The notes beneath the pieces were generated by a model. The model did no database searches and was not told where the DNA came from. It saw only the letters and a list, made by a program, of their open reading frames with translations. This document shows positions 45,866-57,093 of a stretch of 64,000 nucleotides of DNA, in pieces; within the stretch, counting starts at the first letter, position 1, and the number at the start of each line of letters is the position of its first letter. Made by a program: the position numbers and the translations under genes. The stretch is from NCBI GenBank assembly GCA_027886185.1, contig WOAB01000476.1, positions 3,162,001-3,226,000 on the forward strand, in the 5' to 3' direction. The DNA comes from Rheum nobile (taxonomy: Eukaryota; Streptophyta; Magnoliopsida; Caryophyllales; Polygonaceae).

Positions 45866-47637
45866 TCAACAAACACAATTATAGACAACATGACCATACT
45901 TACCATGACCAGGTCCGAATGGTCTTTCTTGTTTTCTTTGCTCAAAGTTAACTTTCTTACCTTCAGTTTCCTGAGCTTGGGCAACATACATCTTGTGAGC
46001 ATTTTGACCATTGAACCAAGTTTGGTTCCCTTTGGGCTTTTGTTCAAGCACTTTTACCTTCTCTTCTAGGAACTGGGCTTTATCGCGAGAGTTTTGCAAT
46101 GCGCCACTGAGAAACTCATTTTTCTCGGCCAGTTCCCTTCTTAGTTTCTCACTCTCAGCAGAGCATGTTTCCATAGAATCATTTTTACCAGAATAACCCA
46201 GACCATGATGTTGCTTAACAAAAACAGTTTGATTCACAGTTTTCTCATTTATAGAGTGAGTAAGATGATCAAGTTTGTTCATGATTTCATTTAGCATAGA
46301 GGAGGTCTTATTTTCAGAGTCGGTGGGAGGAACATGTGGTATATCAACATGCATGAGTTCCTTTTTAACATTTTTGCAAGACTCACACTTTCTTAGAAGA
46401 TTAGCCAGTAATTTCTCAGTTTCCTCTAGTTTCTTACTCCAGACAGAGTTTTCAGTGGTTAAGCAAGAAATTTCATCTTCATATTCTTCCACTTTCTCTT
46501 GTAGGGAACTAGTTTTCTTTCCAAGTTTCTTAATTATTTTGACCAGTTGTTTTTTATCATATTCAAGAAGAGACTTGGTAAAGTCAGAAGAAGATACCTC
46601 GGAGTCGTCTGATTCGGTTGAATCTTCCTTGGCCATTAGACATCTGCCTTTAGTAGTTCCATTTGTTTCCAGTTCCTCTTCAGAGTCTTCTGAGTCATCT
46701 CCGAAGGTAGCAAAGAGAGCCTTCTTATGCTGAGACTGGTCATCGTCGTTGGTGTTCTTAGGACAGTTCCTTTCCAGATGTCCTTTTTCCTTGCATTGAT
46801 AGCATTGATATTCAGAGAGATCCTTTTTCTGGAAGTTTTTCTTAAACTTTCCTTTGATGAAATGCTTTCTGATATGCTTGGTAACCAAGGCGGTCATCTC
46901 ATCCTCTTCATCTTCAAGGTCGGAGTTTTCTTCCTCCATTTCCAGCCTAGAAAATGCCTTTGAGATTTTTAAGGCAATTCCCTTCTCCATCTTCTTGGCA
47001 AAATTTGCTTTGAGTGCCTCCCTTTCATCAACTTCAAGTTTTCCTATGATTTGTGTTAAAGGAAGTCCTTTAATGCCAGGAGTAGTCTTCATAACTCTTT
47101 TGATGAGGCTGAATTTGGAGTTGAGTCCATTGATGATGACAAGGGCTTTAGACCATTCATCAAGTTCTACATCGGCGTTGGTGAGTTTTGTGACAAGCCT
47201 TGTGAAACGTGAGTGATATTGAGATATGTTCTCAGTTTCAAGCATCTCGAAAGTGTGGTATTCTCCTTATAGAGTGAACTTCCTGCTTTGCTTCAATTCC
47301 TCACTTCCTTCATACATCTCCTTCAGAGCAGTCCAGATCCCTTTAGCAGTTGGGATTCCTATCACCTTGTCCATATCTTCTCTTGTCAACCCATTGAGAA
47401 TAAGTTGACGAGCTTTAGCATTTTTTCTTTGATGGTGTAGTACTTAGGCTTCCATTGGTCTTCAGTTAAGTCCTTAGGAATGACTCCATCACCATTCTCT
47501 ATCACGCGCCAACACTGATAGTCCATGGTTTGGATGTAGTTGGTCATGCACTTCTCCCACCATTCTTCTTCTCTCTTCTTACGAATGTGGGGTTTGTTGA
47601 TGGAGATTCTCAGGCTGAATTCTCTTGAACTAGACAT
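45866..47637 (-). pseudogene. copia gag with CCHC zinc knuckle
   Basis: The frame starts at ATG 47637 (83 codons, with the DYQCWRVIENGD block typical of plant copia gag). It changes frame at about 47386-47250 and continues as a 459-codon frame (47245-45866). That part holds the gag polyprotein domain (MLETENISQYHSRF onward), an acidic stretch, the zinc knuckle CYQCKEKGHLERNC (about 46807-46766) and a coiled-coil-rich C-terminus. Gag forms the particle and binds RNA. Further frame change at about 45870-45780 separates it from the protease. Confidence 0.9.
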
Positions 47638-47674
47638 CTTGAAATCTGTAAACTAACACAAATTTAGAGCGCCT

Positions 47675-47688
47675 GCTCTGATACCAAT
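47675..47688 (-). promoter_or_regulatory. copia primer-binding site
   Basis: The minus strand reads ATTGGTATCAGAGC directly after the LTR end. TGGTATCAGAGC is complementary to the 3' end of plant initiator tRNA-Met, the usual primer for first-strand synthesis. The two-base spacer is normal for copia. Confidence 0.93.
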
Positions 47689-48565
47689 TGTAGGATCGTA
47701 CGTGTTAGCAATCAAAGGGAACTGGGAGTCCAGTTCCTTAGCAACGGAATAAGTAAATAATAACAGAATCAAGACAAGTTCCTTAGAGTGGGAACCTTTG
47801 ATAACCAACTAGTTATCCAGGATAAAACCCACTACCTCTCTTGCAAGAGGATTTCAAAGTCTACTTCTTGTATTAATGCTTCGATTACAATCAACTAGAA
47901 TAGAACACACAGATTAAAGACTTAAGACACACTTAAGACTCTCTAACTAGTTCGACCTAATCAAGCACACAACAAGCAAGTGACTTACACAATTCTTCTC
48001 ACAAGAACAAGGACGATTTCTCTTCACGTTCAACTCTGGATGAATTCTTGAATTTCGTTAAATCGTTGGAGATGAGAGAGTTTCAATTACTTTACTTATA
48101 CATTTCGTCCATGTAGAATAATATCTACAGCTGGATGATTTGCATAAGTAAAATAATCAAAAGAAATAAAAAAAGATAATATTTGTTACCAAATAATATC
48201 TTTCCCGATTTTACATATTTTTGCTTCCATAAAAGATATTCAAAGAATCTCCTAAATATATAGAAACAAGGATATCTTTTATATTCTCTCTCTAATATAA
48301 AAGATCTACCCTAATAAGCCATCCGCCGCTCCTTTAAATCGCTTTCCATATAAGCGCGACTTCTGCGTTCTTCAGTTCCCATGCCAGTTCCCAAAACTGA
48401 CTTCTTGGTCTACGTTCTTCTTTTCTCGAACCTGAGTTCCCTGCTCAACTACACATGTGGAACTATTAGTAGCAAAGTGTCTGTCATCGTCAAAACTAGG
48501 AAAACTGAGGAAGGGAACTAGGTAGGGAACTAGAGTTCCAGTTCCCAAAAGTTCACTTCCTAACA
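47689..48565 (-). mobile_element. copia LTR (877 bp)
   Basis: On the minus strand the LTR runs from TGTTAGGAAGTG (48565) to CGATCCTACA (47689), with TG...CA and a short terminal inverted repeat TGTTAGGA/TCCTACA. It borders the primer site. The first ~190 bp of its U3 are unusually rich in GGGAACT/AGTTCCC. AT-rich sequence with TATATAAAAG-like boxes lies near 48290-48230 on the minus strand. No 3' partner LTR is present. Confidence 0.88.
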
Positions 48566-49453
48566 GATGACCCGCAGCACCACAAACTGGTTGAAGGAGC
48601 ACCAGAGATGGATGGCTGAGGGGATGATTGTGAGACTTCAATGCCCTCTGATGCCAGAAAAATGAGAGAGAAGGGGAACGGCCTCCACCGTACCAACTCC
48701 AAGCCATCAACCAGATCCAAAACAAAGAGGCCCATGATTTCAACCGAGGGTATCCCGAATTTGCGGGAGAAGCTTTGCCTCCAACAAAGACTTCTTCATA
48801 AACGTATAGTTCTTGGGATGAGAGGGAGAAATCCAAATTTTTTTTTTTTGCGGGATTGATGGCAGGAATTATCAGATCTTGTGAGAATATATTGGATTTG
48901 AGCTAGAAAAATAGTCAGATTAGACGTTCGGGAAGAGATTTTGAGGGGGTGGAGAAGATCAGGGGCGGTGGCTGAGGTGGTGGTTTGGAGTAAAGGCGGC
49001 GGCCGTTGTGAAATTAGCGTTTGGGGATCGTTTTTTTTGGCGGAATTGCAAGAAATATCAACTTTTGCATAGTTGTTTACAAAAATACTAACTTTTAAAA
49101 AGTATTGTAAAAGTATCAAAAAACTGTAAATTTTTTCCAAACTAAAAAGGTAAAATGAATTATAAATAAAACTTTTTCAAAAAACATAAAAGTGTTTTGA
49201 AAATGTTTACAAAAGCAGTTAATTTTAAACGGTTGTATCAATAGCGTAATCAAGTACCTGTTCAACCGATAACAGTTCATCATTTCCATCCGTTTCTTCC
49301 CCAAAATCTTTTCGGCTCTCAAGAACCTAATTAATCTCGCTTTTTTCTTTCATCCCCGAATCGTATTTGTGAAACCAAATCCTAAATCCTAAATCCCCAA
49401 AGTCAAGAAGGCGAATCCCTTTCTGAAGCCCTTACTAAATCCCTAGATCGAGA
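48566..49453. other. Unassigned; candidate left terminus of a Mutator-like element
   Basis: 48566-49030 has no supported gene; the ORFs on both strands have no family signature. From 49040 the sequence GGCGGAATTGCAAGAAATAT followed by CAACTTTTGCATAGTTGTTTACAAAAATAC has the form of long Mutator-like terminal repeats in plants. Its partner would lie beyond the right edge of the window. 49320-49453 is a likely promoter and leader of the gene at 49454. Confidence 0.35.
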
Positions 49454-49769
49454 ATGGTGAAGACAAGAGGTTTGCAGTCTGCGAAAGCCAGAGTCGAGAA
49501 GACGAAGGCTTCTACACTTTTGAGGAGAAAGAGGGTTGAAGAAAGCGAAGAACATCCGGCGAATGCGAAGGCGGCTACTGTGGTGAGTGGCCAAATGAAG
49601 AGAGCCTACAACTCGCCGGAGGAAGAAGAATCACCGAGTCCTGTCGTTTCGGTGCAGAAGAGGAAACCGAGAATCTCGGAGGCTGAAGAACCAAAAGCCA
49701 AGAGGTCGAGGAAGGAGCCATCGAAATCGGTTGGCGGGGTTAGTTGTCTTCTCTAACTCTTGACTTACC

Positions 49770-50205
49770 TGAAAAAAGCAATATTTTGTCTGAAATTTGT
49801 GATGCATGCTAGATTTAGGGTCTGGATAAACTTCATGCTAAAATTATGTAAAAAACAGAGCATGATTTACTCTGTAAAAAACAGAGCATGGAGAGGTCTG
49901 GAAAAGTCATAGTAGCCTAAGCTCTTGACATCCATATGGCCTGACAAACCAAAATGTATTCTGAAAAAATGAATTATCTTACCTGACAAAGTAAGTTTTC
50001 GGGTTTATGTGAATATGAATGTCATGTATTTGTTGTGTGGTTAGAATGTCATAGTAGCCTGATTCATGTTGATATAAAATTATAAGTTATAGTCTAGGAT
50101 AAAGACTTGTCCTGAACAACTTCCATTTGGCCTGACAAACCAAAATGTAGTCTGACAAAATATGTTTTTATCCTGAAAAACATATATCTTTACCTGACAA
50201 AGTAA
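49770..50205. repeat. CCTGACAAA motif cluster in first intron
   Basis: CCTGACAAA occurs at 49940, 49982, 50131 and 50193, with near copies CCTGAAAAA (about 49770, 50172) and TCTGACAAA (50151). The phrase GGCCTGACAAACCAAAATGTA is present twice (49938, 50129), so an older intronic duplication of about 190 bp is likely. Confidence 0.75.
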
Positions 50206-51820
50206 GATGGTGCCTTTCTTTCTTTTATGTGAATATGAAAGTCATTCTTACCTGTCATGTATTTGTGAATGTCATTCTTTACAGATAATGTACAAGTGGC
50301 ATTCTGAGGAGTTGTTTTATGGTCGGATAAATCAGAACTCAAGGCTTTAGTATCTGAATTGTATCAAGAACACCCTAACTCGAACAGACTGGCAGACAGT
50401 TCTGCAGGGCCCCTTTGGCCCAATTATAAAAATTATGAAAAACTTGAAACTGTCTGCACAGCTGATTCACCATGTGTTGTTTAGGCAACTGAACACAAAA
50501 AAGCAGTTTGAGACATGGTATGATCTTGGTGGACAACCATGTAGGTTTTCAATAGAGGAGTTTAGGCTAATAACAAGACTGAATTGTGGGATGCCCGATG
50601 AGGAGGACACTGTGGAGAATAAGAAGACATTCTTTGATTTTTTTGGCGTGAGGAGTATTACCATTGCTAACCTTTTAACCAAGTTCTTATCGTATCGGGA
50701 GGAAAATGTATTCAAGCTGAAGATGGCCTTGTTGTTAATTCTTGAGGGTGTTGTACTGGGGGGTGATAAGAAGAGGAAGGTAAGACCCCTACATGTGAAA
50801 TTGACCCAAGACTTGGACCGTTTCAATAATTTCCCATGGGGTAGGAGTGCATATATTGACCTCTATCAAAGTCTGGCTTCTGCTTTAGACACAAGAATTG
50901 AGTCAATTAAGGTTGCACTTGCACGTTCAGACAATGCCAGAGCAGGATACACCATAAGGGGTTTTCCGATGGTGTTTCAGGTAATGTGTTAGTAGTTGAA
51001 TATGTAAAACTGAGAAAGGTTAATGCCTCTGGTCATAATTGTGGTTTAATTCCAATTCTGTTTGTTTCAGATATGGTTGTATGAGGCAGTGCCCCCATAT
51101 TGGCAGAACGTTTGCCCAAAAGCTGAATAAAGTTGTACAACCCCGAGGTGTGAGGTGGCTTAAAACGAGTAGGCCAAACTTGGATTTGATTTTTGATGCC
51201 TTAGAGGGGACTTTCGCTGCTAAACAGATCCCTTGTTGAGGAGGACAGAGAGGACTTGGGAGAAAGTTGTTACTTCCCGGAGAAGGAAGGACACGAATCC
51301 TTGGATCAGATTGTTAAGCAGCTGAAGCCAAAAAGAAAAAGGTCTGTTAAAAAGGACAAGGGAGTTGGTAAGCGAGGGCAAGCTGGAAACATTGAGGGTT
51401 TAGACCAAAGGCAATTGATGTGTTGTTTGAATGAATTGCTTGAAACGATGCATACTCTGAATGAAAAGCATGATCTGTTAAGGGAGGAAGTCCTTGAGTT
51501 AAAGAAGTTCATAAGAGGAAAAGCTCCTAGAATAGTGGCCTCTTCATCCAGTGATGAAAGTGATCAAGACATTAGAGAACACCAGGAGCCAGAGTCTAGG
51601 GAGGTTAAAAGTGGTGATGAACCCAACATTACACAACACCAGAAGAGCATAAGGGAGGTGAAGTCAACAGATCAGAGTGATGAGTCAGAGCATGAAGATG
51701 AAGAAGAGGAAAAGTTAGAGTCTGAAGATGACGAAGAGAATGAGTCCGAAGGGAATGAGTCCAAAGAGGGAGAGTCTGATGAGGTATGCCCAACTTTTTC
51801 AGTTTATATATGCACAGTTT

Positions 51821-52019
51821 AGTCCATATATGCACATTTCAGTCCATTGGTGCACATTTCAAAAAATATTTACTTATTTCAGACCATATATCATAGTTTC
51901 AGGAGACAGTTCAGTCTATATATGCAAAGTTCAGTCCATATATGCACATTTCAGTCCATTTGTGCACATTTCAAATAATATTTGCTTATTTCAGACCATA
52001 TATCATCGTTTCAAGAGAC
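51821..52019. repeat. 112-bp intronic tandem repeat rich in TTTCAG
   Basis: AGTCCATATATGCACATTTC starts at 51821 and 51933, period 112 bp. Each unit contains several TTTCAG words, GGTGCAC or TGTGCAC, and CAGACCATATATCAT. It fills the intron between exons 51071-51783 and 52020. The repeat multiplies potential 3' splice sites. Confidence 0.8.
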
Positions 52020-52369
52020 AATGGATGAAGAGCAAGATGATGGTGCAATTGTATTAACTGGTGGACAATGGGAGGTGAAGAAGGTTAGATCGCCCCCATA
52101 TGCTTATGCTGCAGATAATGTAGGTTTTCAGGAAGAGGCGGGTGAAGATGTTGCAATGGTAAATGAGCAAGAAGTTCAAGGGGATACAACAAATTCACTG
52201 TCAGTTCTTATCCGGACGGCTGCAATACTACGGGGGCTAACAACTGAGGAAGGGGTAAATGAGGCAAATGAGGAGTTGGTTAATGAGGCAACACCACAAG
52301 ATGAGGAGGGACTCAGCAAGGAGTTGGTTAATGATGGGACTGTGGTGGCAACACAAGATGAGGTGGCAA

Positions 52370-52690
52370 CAAAAGCAGTGTCTGATAAAGATGTGCATGA
52401 CGGAGTTGTGGAGGGACTCAGCAAGGTTGATGACAGAATTGTGGAGGAACCAAATGAAGATGTTGTGGAGGGATGAAGCAAGATTGATGACGGAGGTATA
52501 GATGTTGAGGAGGTAGCAAAGGGAGATGATGTGGAGGGAGGGACCAAGGTTGATGACCAAGTTGTGGAGGAACCAAAAGGAGATGTGGAGGGACTCAACA
52601 AGGTTGATGAATGAGTTATGGAGGAATCAAAGGGAGATGTTGTGGAGGGAGGGACCAAGGCTGATGAGCGAGGTGTTGAGGCTAGGACTG
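52370..52690 (+). repeat. Coding minisatellite in the acidic linker
   Basis: A repeated word near GTTGTGGAGGGA...AAGGTTGATGA encodes units such as VVEGLSKVDDR and VEEPKGDVVEGG. At least five units are visible between 52400 and 52670. Two of the three in-frame stops of the exon (52475 and 52615) fall inside units, so they arose after or during repeat turnover. Confidence 0.7.
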
Positions 52691-54189
52691 AATTACAAGG
52701 TGAGAAGGTATCACAGGCTGATTGTGATGACGTGGGGGATGATGAAGGTGAGACCAAGGAGTCCAAAGTTCTGAGGAATGGGAGACCAAGGAAGGGTCGC
52801 CAAGTGTAGAAAAAGACATATCCAAGTCGCACTCGCGAGCTTGCTGCGGCGGAAAAATCACCCTTCTGCAATATGGATGAGCAGAAATTGGCGAAAAAGA
52901 TTACCAAAAATAGCAAGGTGGAAGGGATGACAGACCTGGTAAAGTGGATGCAAAGTGAGAGGTTAATGACTTAACCATTCTACTCAACTTAATAATGAAT
53001 TGAATGTCAAAATGTTATATGGCATGATTGTTAGTAATATGATCGGAAAATGATTCATTATGGACTGACAAACTTATATATTGCATGTATATGTACTAAA
53101 ATGATTCCTTATGGACTGACAAACTGATATATTGCCTTGTTTATTATTCAAATGAATATGTACCATCATACAGATTGAACCCCGAATTGGACCGAGTGGG
53201 CAAGCATTGGATATAAAGTTCTTTGAGAAATTGTTTGCTCCAAAGGACTGGTTGGTCAGTGAGGTAATATTCCAATGCATCCTTTCAAAATATTATGCAT
53301 TTGTAACATCGTTTTCAGTGAATACATTAACATTGTTGCACCATTACAACATCTGGAGCAAATGATGTTCCTTTATCGTCAAAGGATTTCAGAGGATCCA
53401 GAGCGGTTTTTGAAGGTGGTTGTGCTTGACACATTTTGGCAAACCTTGGTCACCTCTGAGTTCAATCGCTTCCAGAAGGACTTTCCATGTAAAGGTGAGG
53501 ATGCAGTGATTAAATACATGATGGGTGCATGTCCGGCTGATTATGGCAAGAGATGGGATGATGCAGAATGCATATTGTGCCCTTCAACATCACAGAGTCC
53601 CACTGGTTTGCCTTAGAAATTGAACTATGCGACTGGGGTGTGACGGTATATGACTGCAATGTGGATCTGTACTTAGACAAGGAAATTTTTGAGATGATCC
53701 AGCCCGTCATTCAAACTGTTCAAAGATATGTCAAGATGTACGAGCCACTGGCAAAGAGATGTGAACCATTATTGGACAAGCCAATGTCGGTGTCTCGTCG
53801 TGATAACATTATGCAGAACAAGCGCGGGTAAGTATATGTGTATTACCGCAATGATTAATCCTTATGAAAACTACAATTGATATACATTCTAACTGTGTTT
53901 GTACATCTTGCAGAGGAGATTGTGGGGTCTACACCTTGAAGCACATTGAGTTGTTGATGCTTGAAATGCCAAACATGGATCTTGCGTCCGACAAATTCGT
54001 AGATGGACACAGAAATCAAATGGCTCATAGTATTTTTAGATGTCGTTGGGATGGTGTTTAAAGACATTAAGTTCGTTGGGAACCATTCGGCAAGGAAGAC
54101 ATGTGGTAATTGTATTTTAATTTGGAAGCTCGTGTTTTTAGGATGTTTACAAACTTGTGATGACAATTTCCATGATGTTTTCAAGCAAT

Positions 54190-54425
54190 ATGGTGCTTAA
54201 GTCAGGACATATTCTCGTTTTACATGCAAAAAACCTAGTTTGTCAGGTCATTTTCAGTACGTAAACCTAAGCTTTTCAAACAACATGGTGCTTAAGTCAG
54301 GACATATTCTCATTTTACAAGCAAGGAACCCGGTTTGTCAGGTCATTTTCAGTTCATAAACCTAAGCTTTTCAAGCAATTTGCAGGTATGCACATTTCAG
54401 TCAAGAGCTGGATACACCATAAGGA
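54190..54425. repeat. Two copies of a TTTGTCAGGTCATTTTCAGT unit
   Basis: Units at about 54190-54285 and 54286-54380 share AGTCAGGACATATTCTC, TTTGTCAGGTCATTTTCAGT and AAACCTAAGCTTTTCAA. A related unit is found at 63170-63220 and 63559-63600, on the other side of the gypsy element. At 54404-54424 is a copy of coding sequence from 50939. Confidence 0.8.
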
Positions 54426-54512
54426 GGACAGTACCACCACACCAAGTACATAGCCTTATGACAGACTCTATAAAATACATTGTCTTGCTAAACACAAGCT
54501 TATGACTAATGA

Positions 54513-55151
54513 TCATATTTTAACCAACAAGGTTACAAATTGGACAACCAGCACAACAACTAACACCACAAGTACCACCACACCAAGTACAACTTTCAAC
54601 ACTAAATTTTCTATTTTGATATTCATAATATCATTGCTTGAAGTCGAATGATGCGGATAAATAAGCGTAGAGGTTGTCCCGTGATCTTCAACAACTCTTA
54701 CGCTTTCAATAGTCTCATTGGCTCTAAAATCATAAGCTTGACCATCCACCCATTTGAAGTATTTGCAATCCTGACCTGCCTATGGTTGAATACAAAATTA
54801 AACCAATCAACTATCAGTGAAATCGTCCTTGAACTTAGTTTAAGTCTAAATGAAATCCCAATTGAATTACCAATTGAAAGTCTAAATCATCTCTCACAAT
54901 AATACATCGTTAGTCTAAATTTTGCACCAAATTAAAAAAACCCCAATTATACCCTAATTGAGAAAGCCTCAAATCAGAACCCTAAATCTATAACCAAAAA
55001 TCCTAAATCAAAACCCTAAAATTCAAATTCAATATTACCTTCCATAATGGACACCCATAGAACTGTTTTCCCGAATTTTGAGTGTATTTGCAAGTTTGTA
55101 TTGTTACAGGGAGGCCATGGAAACATCTTCGAGTTGATGATTCACCGTTTG
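54513..55151 (-). CDS. GRF-type zinc-finger protein with C-terminal membrane helix, 5' cut by gypsy LTR
   Basis: On the minus strand, exon 55151-55039 encodes the first half of a GRF zinc finger (CKYTQNSGKQFYGCPLW) and ends at AAG|GTAATATT. Exon 54780-54513 starts after a TAG and encodes the second half (GQDCKYFKWVDGQ), then a short linker with a TTSTLIYPHHS segment and a run of about 25 hydrophobic residues (VLKVVLGVVVLVVLVVVLVV), a likely membrane helix; the stop is at 54515-54513. GRF fingers occur in DNA-processing proteins and, in plants, in many small genes with a C-terminal helix like this one. Its 5' end is lost at the gypsy LTR (55152), so the gene is incomplete here. It is convergent with the Ulp1 gene. 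Confidence 0.65.
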
Positions 55152-55868
55152 TGATGCATTCCTGCCTTTGAATGCCGGATCAAGGTCTTGGTGGTGAGTC
55201 ACTCGTGTCGTATCCAAGTGTGGATTGATGGAACGCGGTGTTTGTCACTTCACGCGAGCAAGCGAGCGTGGTGACGATGGCAATGCGATGATGTAAATGA
55301 GACTCGCGACCTCAGGACTAGGCGCGATGGAGGGATAGGTGGCTCGATGGATCGAGCGGTGCCGTAGCATCGGCGGCGGAGTGAAGGGGATGCGAAGATA
55401 GACTAGGGTTTTGACGTTCGATCAAAGGGGAGGATGCAATTTGCACTCAATACTCAATCTTTGATTAAAATTGAACGTAACCTAATACAGAAGGCTGAGA
55501 TGGCCTTTTATAGGGGTAGCGGGACTCAGATGGGCCGAGTCTCACCTAATGGGCTAGCCCATGCGACACGCGTGGAACACACACCCAAAAAGAGATAACT
55601 AAAATAGTAACTACTAAAAATGAGAGAAATGTCCAAACTAGAATGTCCCAAAATAACAAACAGTCAGAGATCGTGGTCAATGATGGTGGTGAGGAGTTTG
55701 AGAGAGAACGCGGTCTCTGGCGTCCCTTGGCTAGCGACGACGCGCACGATCAATGATTGTGTGGAATTGGCGATGGCCTTGGCACGCGATCTTGTTATGG
55801 GCCCTTGTGAGCGGATGCTCATGGCTTCCTCCTCCTTAGTGGCAGTTATAGTGGGCAGGGGCGTATCA
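55152..55868 (-). mobile_element. gypsy 3' LTR
   Basis: It begins TGATGCATTCCTGCC and ends GGGGCGTATCA on the plus strand, with a short inverted terminus TGATGC/GTATCA. It is 717 bp and collinear with 62164-62920 over its length. A TATA-like CTTTTATAGG lies near 55510. It cuts the GRF gene. Confidence 0.93.
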
Positions 55869-55885
55869 CCCTCCCCCACTTGGCT
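55869..55885 (-). promoter_or_regulatory. gypsy polypurine tract
   Basis: The minus strand reads AAGTGGGGGAGGG immediately before the 3' LTR. This is the normal place and composition for the primer of plus-strand synthesis. Confidence 0.85.
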
Positions 55886-57093
55886 GTGAAGCGTCCCCGC
55901 TTCACCATCATCGAACTCGGGCTCCACATAAGGGTCTAAGTCGGCGACGTTGAGGTCGTGTGGACTCCATAGTCGGGTGGCAGATCGAGCTCGTACGCGT
56001 TATCTCCAATGGCCTTGACAACGCAAAAAGGACCATCAATGCGTGGCACTAACTTTGATTTGCGCTTGGCTGGGAAGCGTTCTTTGCGAAGGTGCACCCA
56101 CACCATGTCTCCCGGTGCAAAGATGATGCGGCGTCGCCCGCGATTGTGCTATGATGCGTATTGAGTAGCGCGGCGTTCCAGTTGCTCCCGCGTTCGGCGA
56201 TGTAGATCCTGGATCATGGCGGCGCGGTTAGCCGCAGTAGTGTGCTCAATGTCCTTTAATGGTCGCGGCAGCATGTCGAGTGATGTCAATGGGTTTCTGC
56301 CGTAGACGACCTCGAACGGGGTGAGCCTTGTCGCGGAGTGCCTGGACCTGTTGTAAGAAAACTCAACAATAGCAAGTAAGTCTTCCCAACGCTTGGGGTT
56401 GGTCTTGAGCATGGTCCGAAGGAGGGCGCCTAGGGTTCGATTGGTCACCTCTGTTTGGCCATAGGTTTGGGGGTGGTAGCTAGTGGAAAAGAGAAGTTTT
56501 ATACCTAGCTTTCCCCAAAGAGTTCTCCAAAGATGCCCCACAAATTTAGTGTCCCTATCACTCACAATAGACCTAGGGATCCCATGCAAACGTACCACAT
56601 ACTCAAAGAATAACGCGGCGATGTCACTAGCATTATGTGTGGTCTTACACGTGATGAAATGTGCCATTTTGGAAAACCTGTCTACAACAACAAAGATGGA
56701 GTCCTTACCCCTACGAGAGAGAGGCAAACCTGTGATGAAGTCCATGGACAAATCTTCCCAAGGGCCTAGTGGGATGGGCAAGGGCGTGTAGAGGCCGTAG
56801 GGACTAGTACTCGCCGTAGCGCGTTGACATGTCACACAACTCTTACAATATCGCGTCACCTGGTTGGTCATGCGCGGCTAAAAGAAATGCTCGCGAAGGG
56901 CAGCCAATGTTTTTTCAACCCCAAAATGACCGTGTTCTTCATGCGCTTCCTGAATTAGAAGGTGCCTAATGGAAGAGCTAGGGATGTATAGGCGGCCGAC
57001 CTTGTATAGGTAACCCTCATGTAAGAAATAAGTGTCAAACTCACAGTCTCTAAGGCAGTGCTCTAAAATAGGCTTAAAGAAGGGATCAGTCAA
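55886..57093 (-). pseudogene. gypsy integrase
   Basis: The zinc-binding region starts in 57093-56878 (HLLIQEAHEEHGHFG, the H-H part). A stop at 56878 separates it from the 240-codon core 56871-56149. The core has C-x2-C (CKSCVTC), catalytic D in MDFITGLP, D in VSDRDTKF and E in TEVTNRT. The usual HPQTDGQTE block reads HPQTYGQTE. After a stop at about 56149 the C-terminal domain continues (GDMVWVHLRKERFP) to about 55900. Integrase joins the element cDNA to host DNA. Confidence 0.9.

Larger units (their letters stand above)
42383..48565 (-). mobile_element. Ty1/copia retrotransposon, one LTR only
   Basis: The minus-strand order is LTR (48565-47689), tRNA-Met-type primer site, gag, protease, integrase, RT and RNase H. 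This is the copia order. The box YVDDIIFGSTN and the long gag with one CCHC knuckle fit the SIRE/Maximus-type lineage. No second LTR is found left of the pol stop at 42383, so the 3' end is deleted. The element carries frameshifts, described under its parts. Confidence 0.92.
49454..54061 (+). pseudogene. DUF1985 - Ulp1-type cysteine protease gene, multi-exon, damaged
   Basis: The suggested exons are 49454-49739 (Lys/Arg-rich, bipartite NLS-like KRKPR...KAKRSRK), 50284-50981 (DUF1985: TWYDLGGQPCRF-like, TRLNCG, RPLHVKL), 51071-51783 (end of DUF1985, coiled coil, acidic tail), 52020-52961 (acidic repeats), 53174-53265, 53319-53827 and 53914-54061. Donors and acceptors fit GT/AG, for example CAG|GTAATG at 50982 and TTTCAG ending 51070. 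The C48 peptidase has His at 53601 (SHWFALEI), Asp at 53652 (VYDCN) and Cys at 53921 (GDCGVYT). Ulp1 enzymes cleave SUMO conjugates; DUF1985-Ulp1 genes are known inside plant Mutator-like elements. Lesions: TAG at 50348, frameshifts near 51115 and 53565, and stops at 52475, 52615 and 52807. It is probably a pseudogene unless splicing differs. Confidence 0.8.

Noticed and set aside
42579..47408. Many plus-strand ORFs across the copia element
   Set aside because: They are shadows of the minus-strand gag-pol, which has clear motifs.
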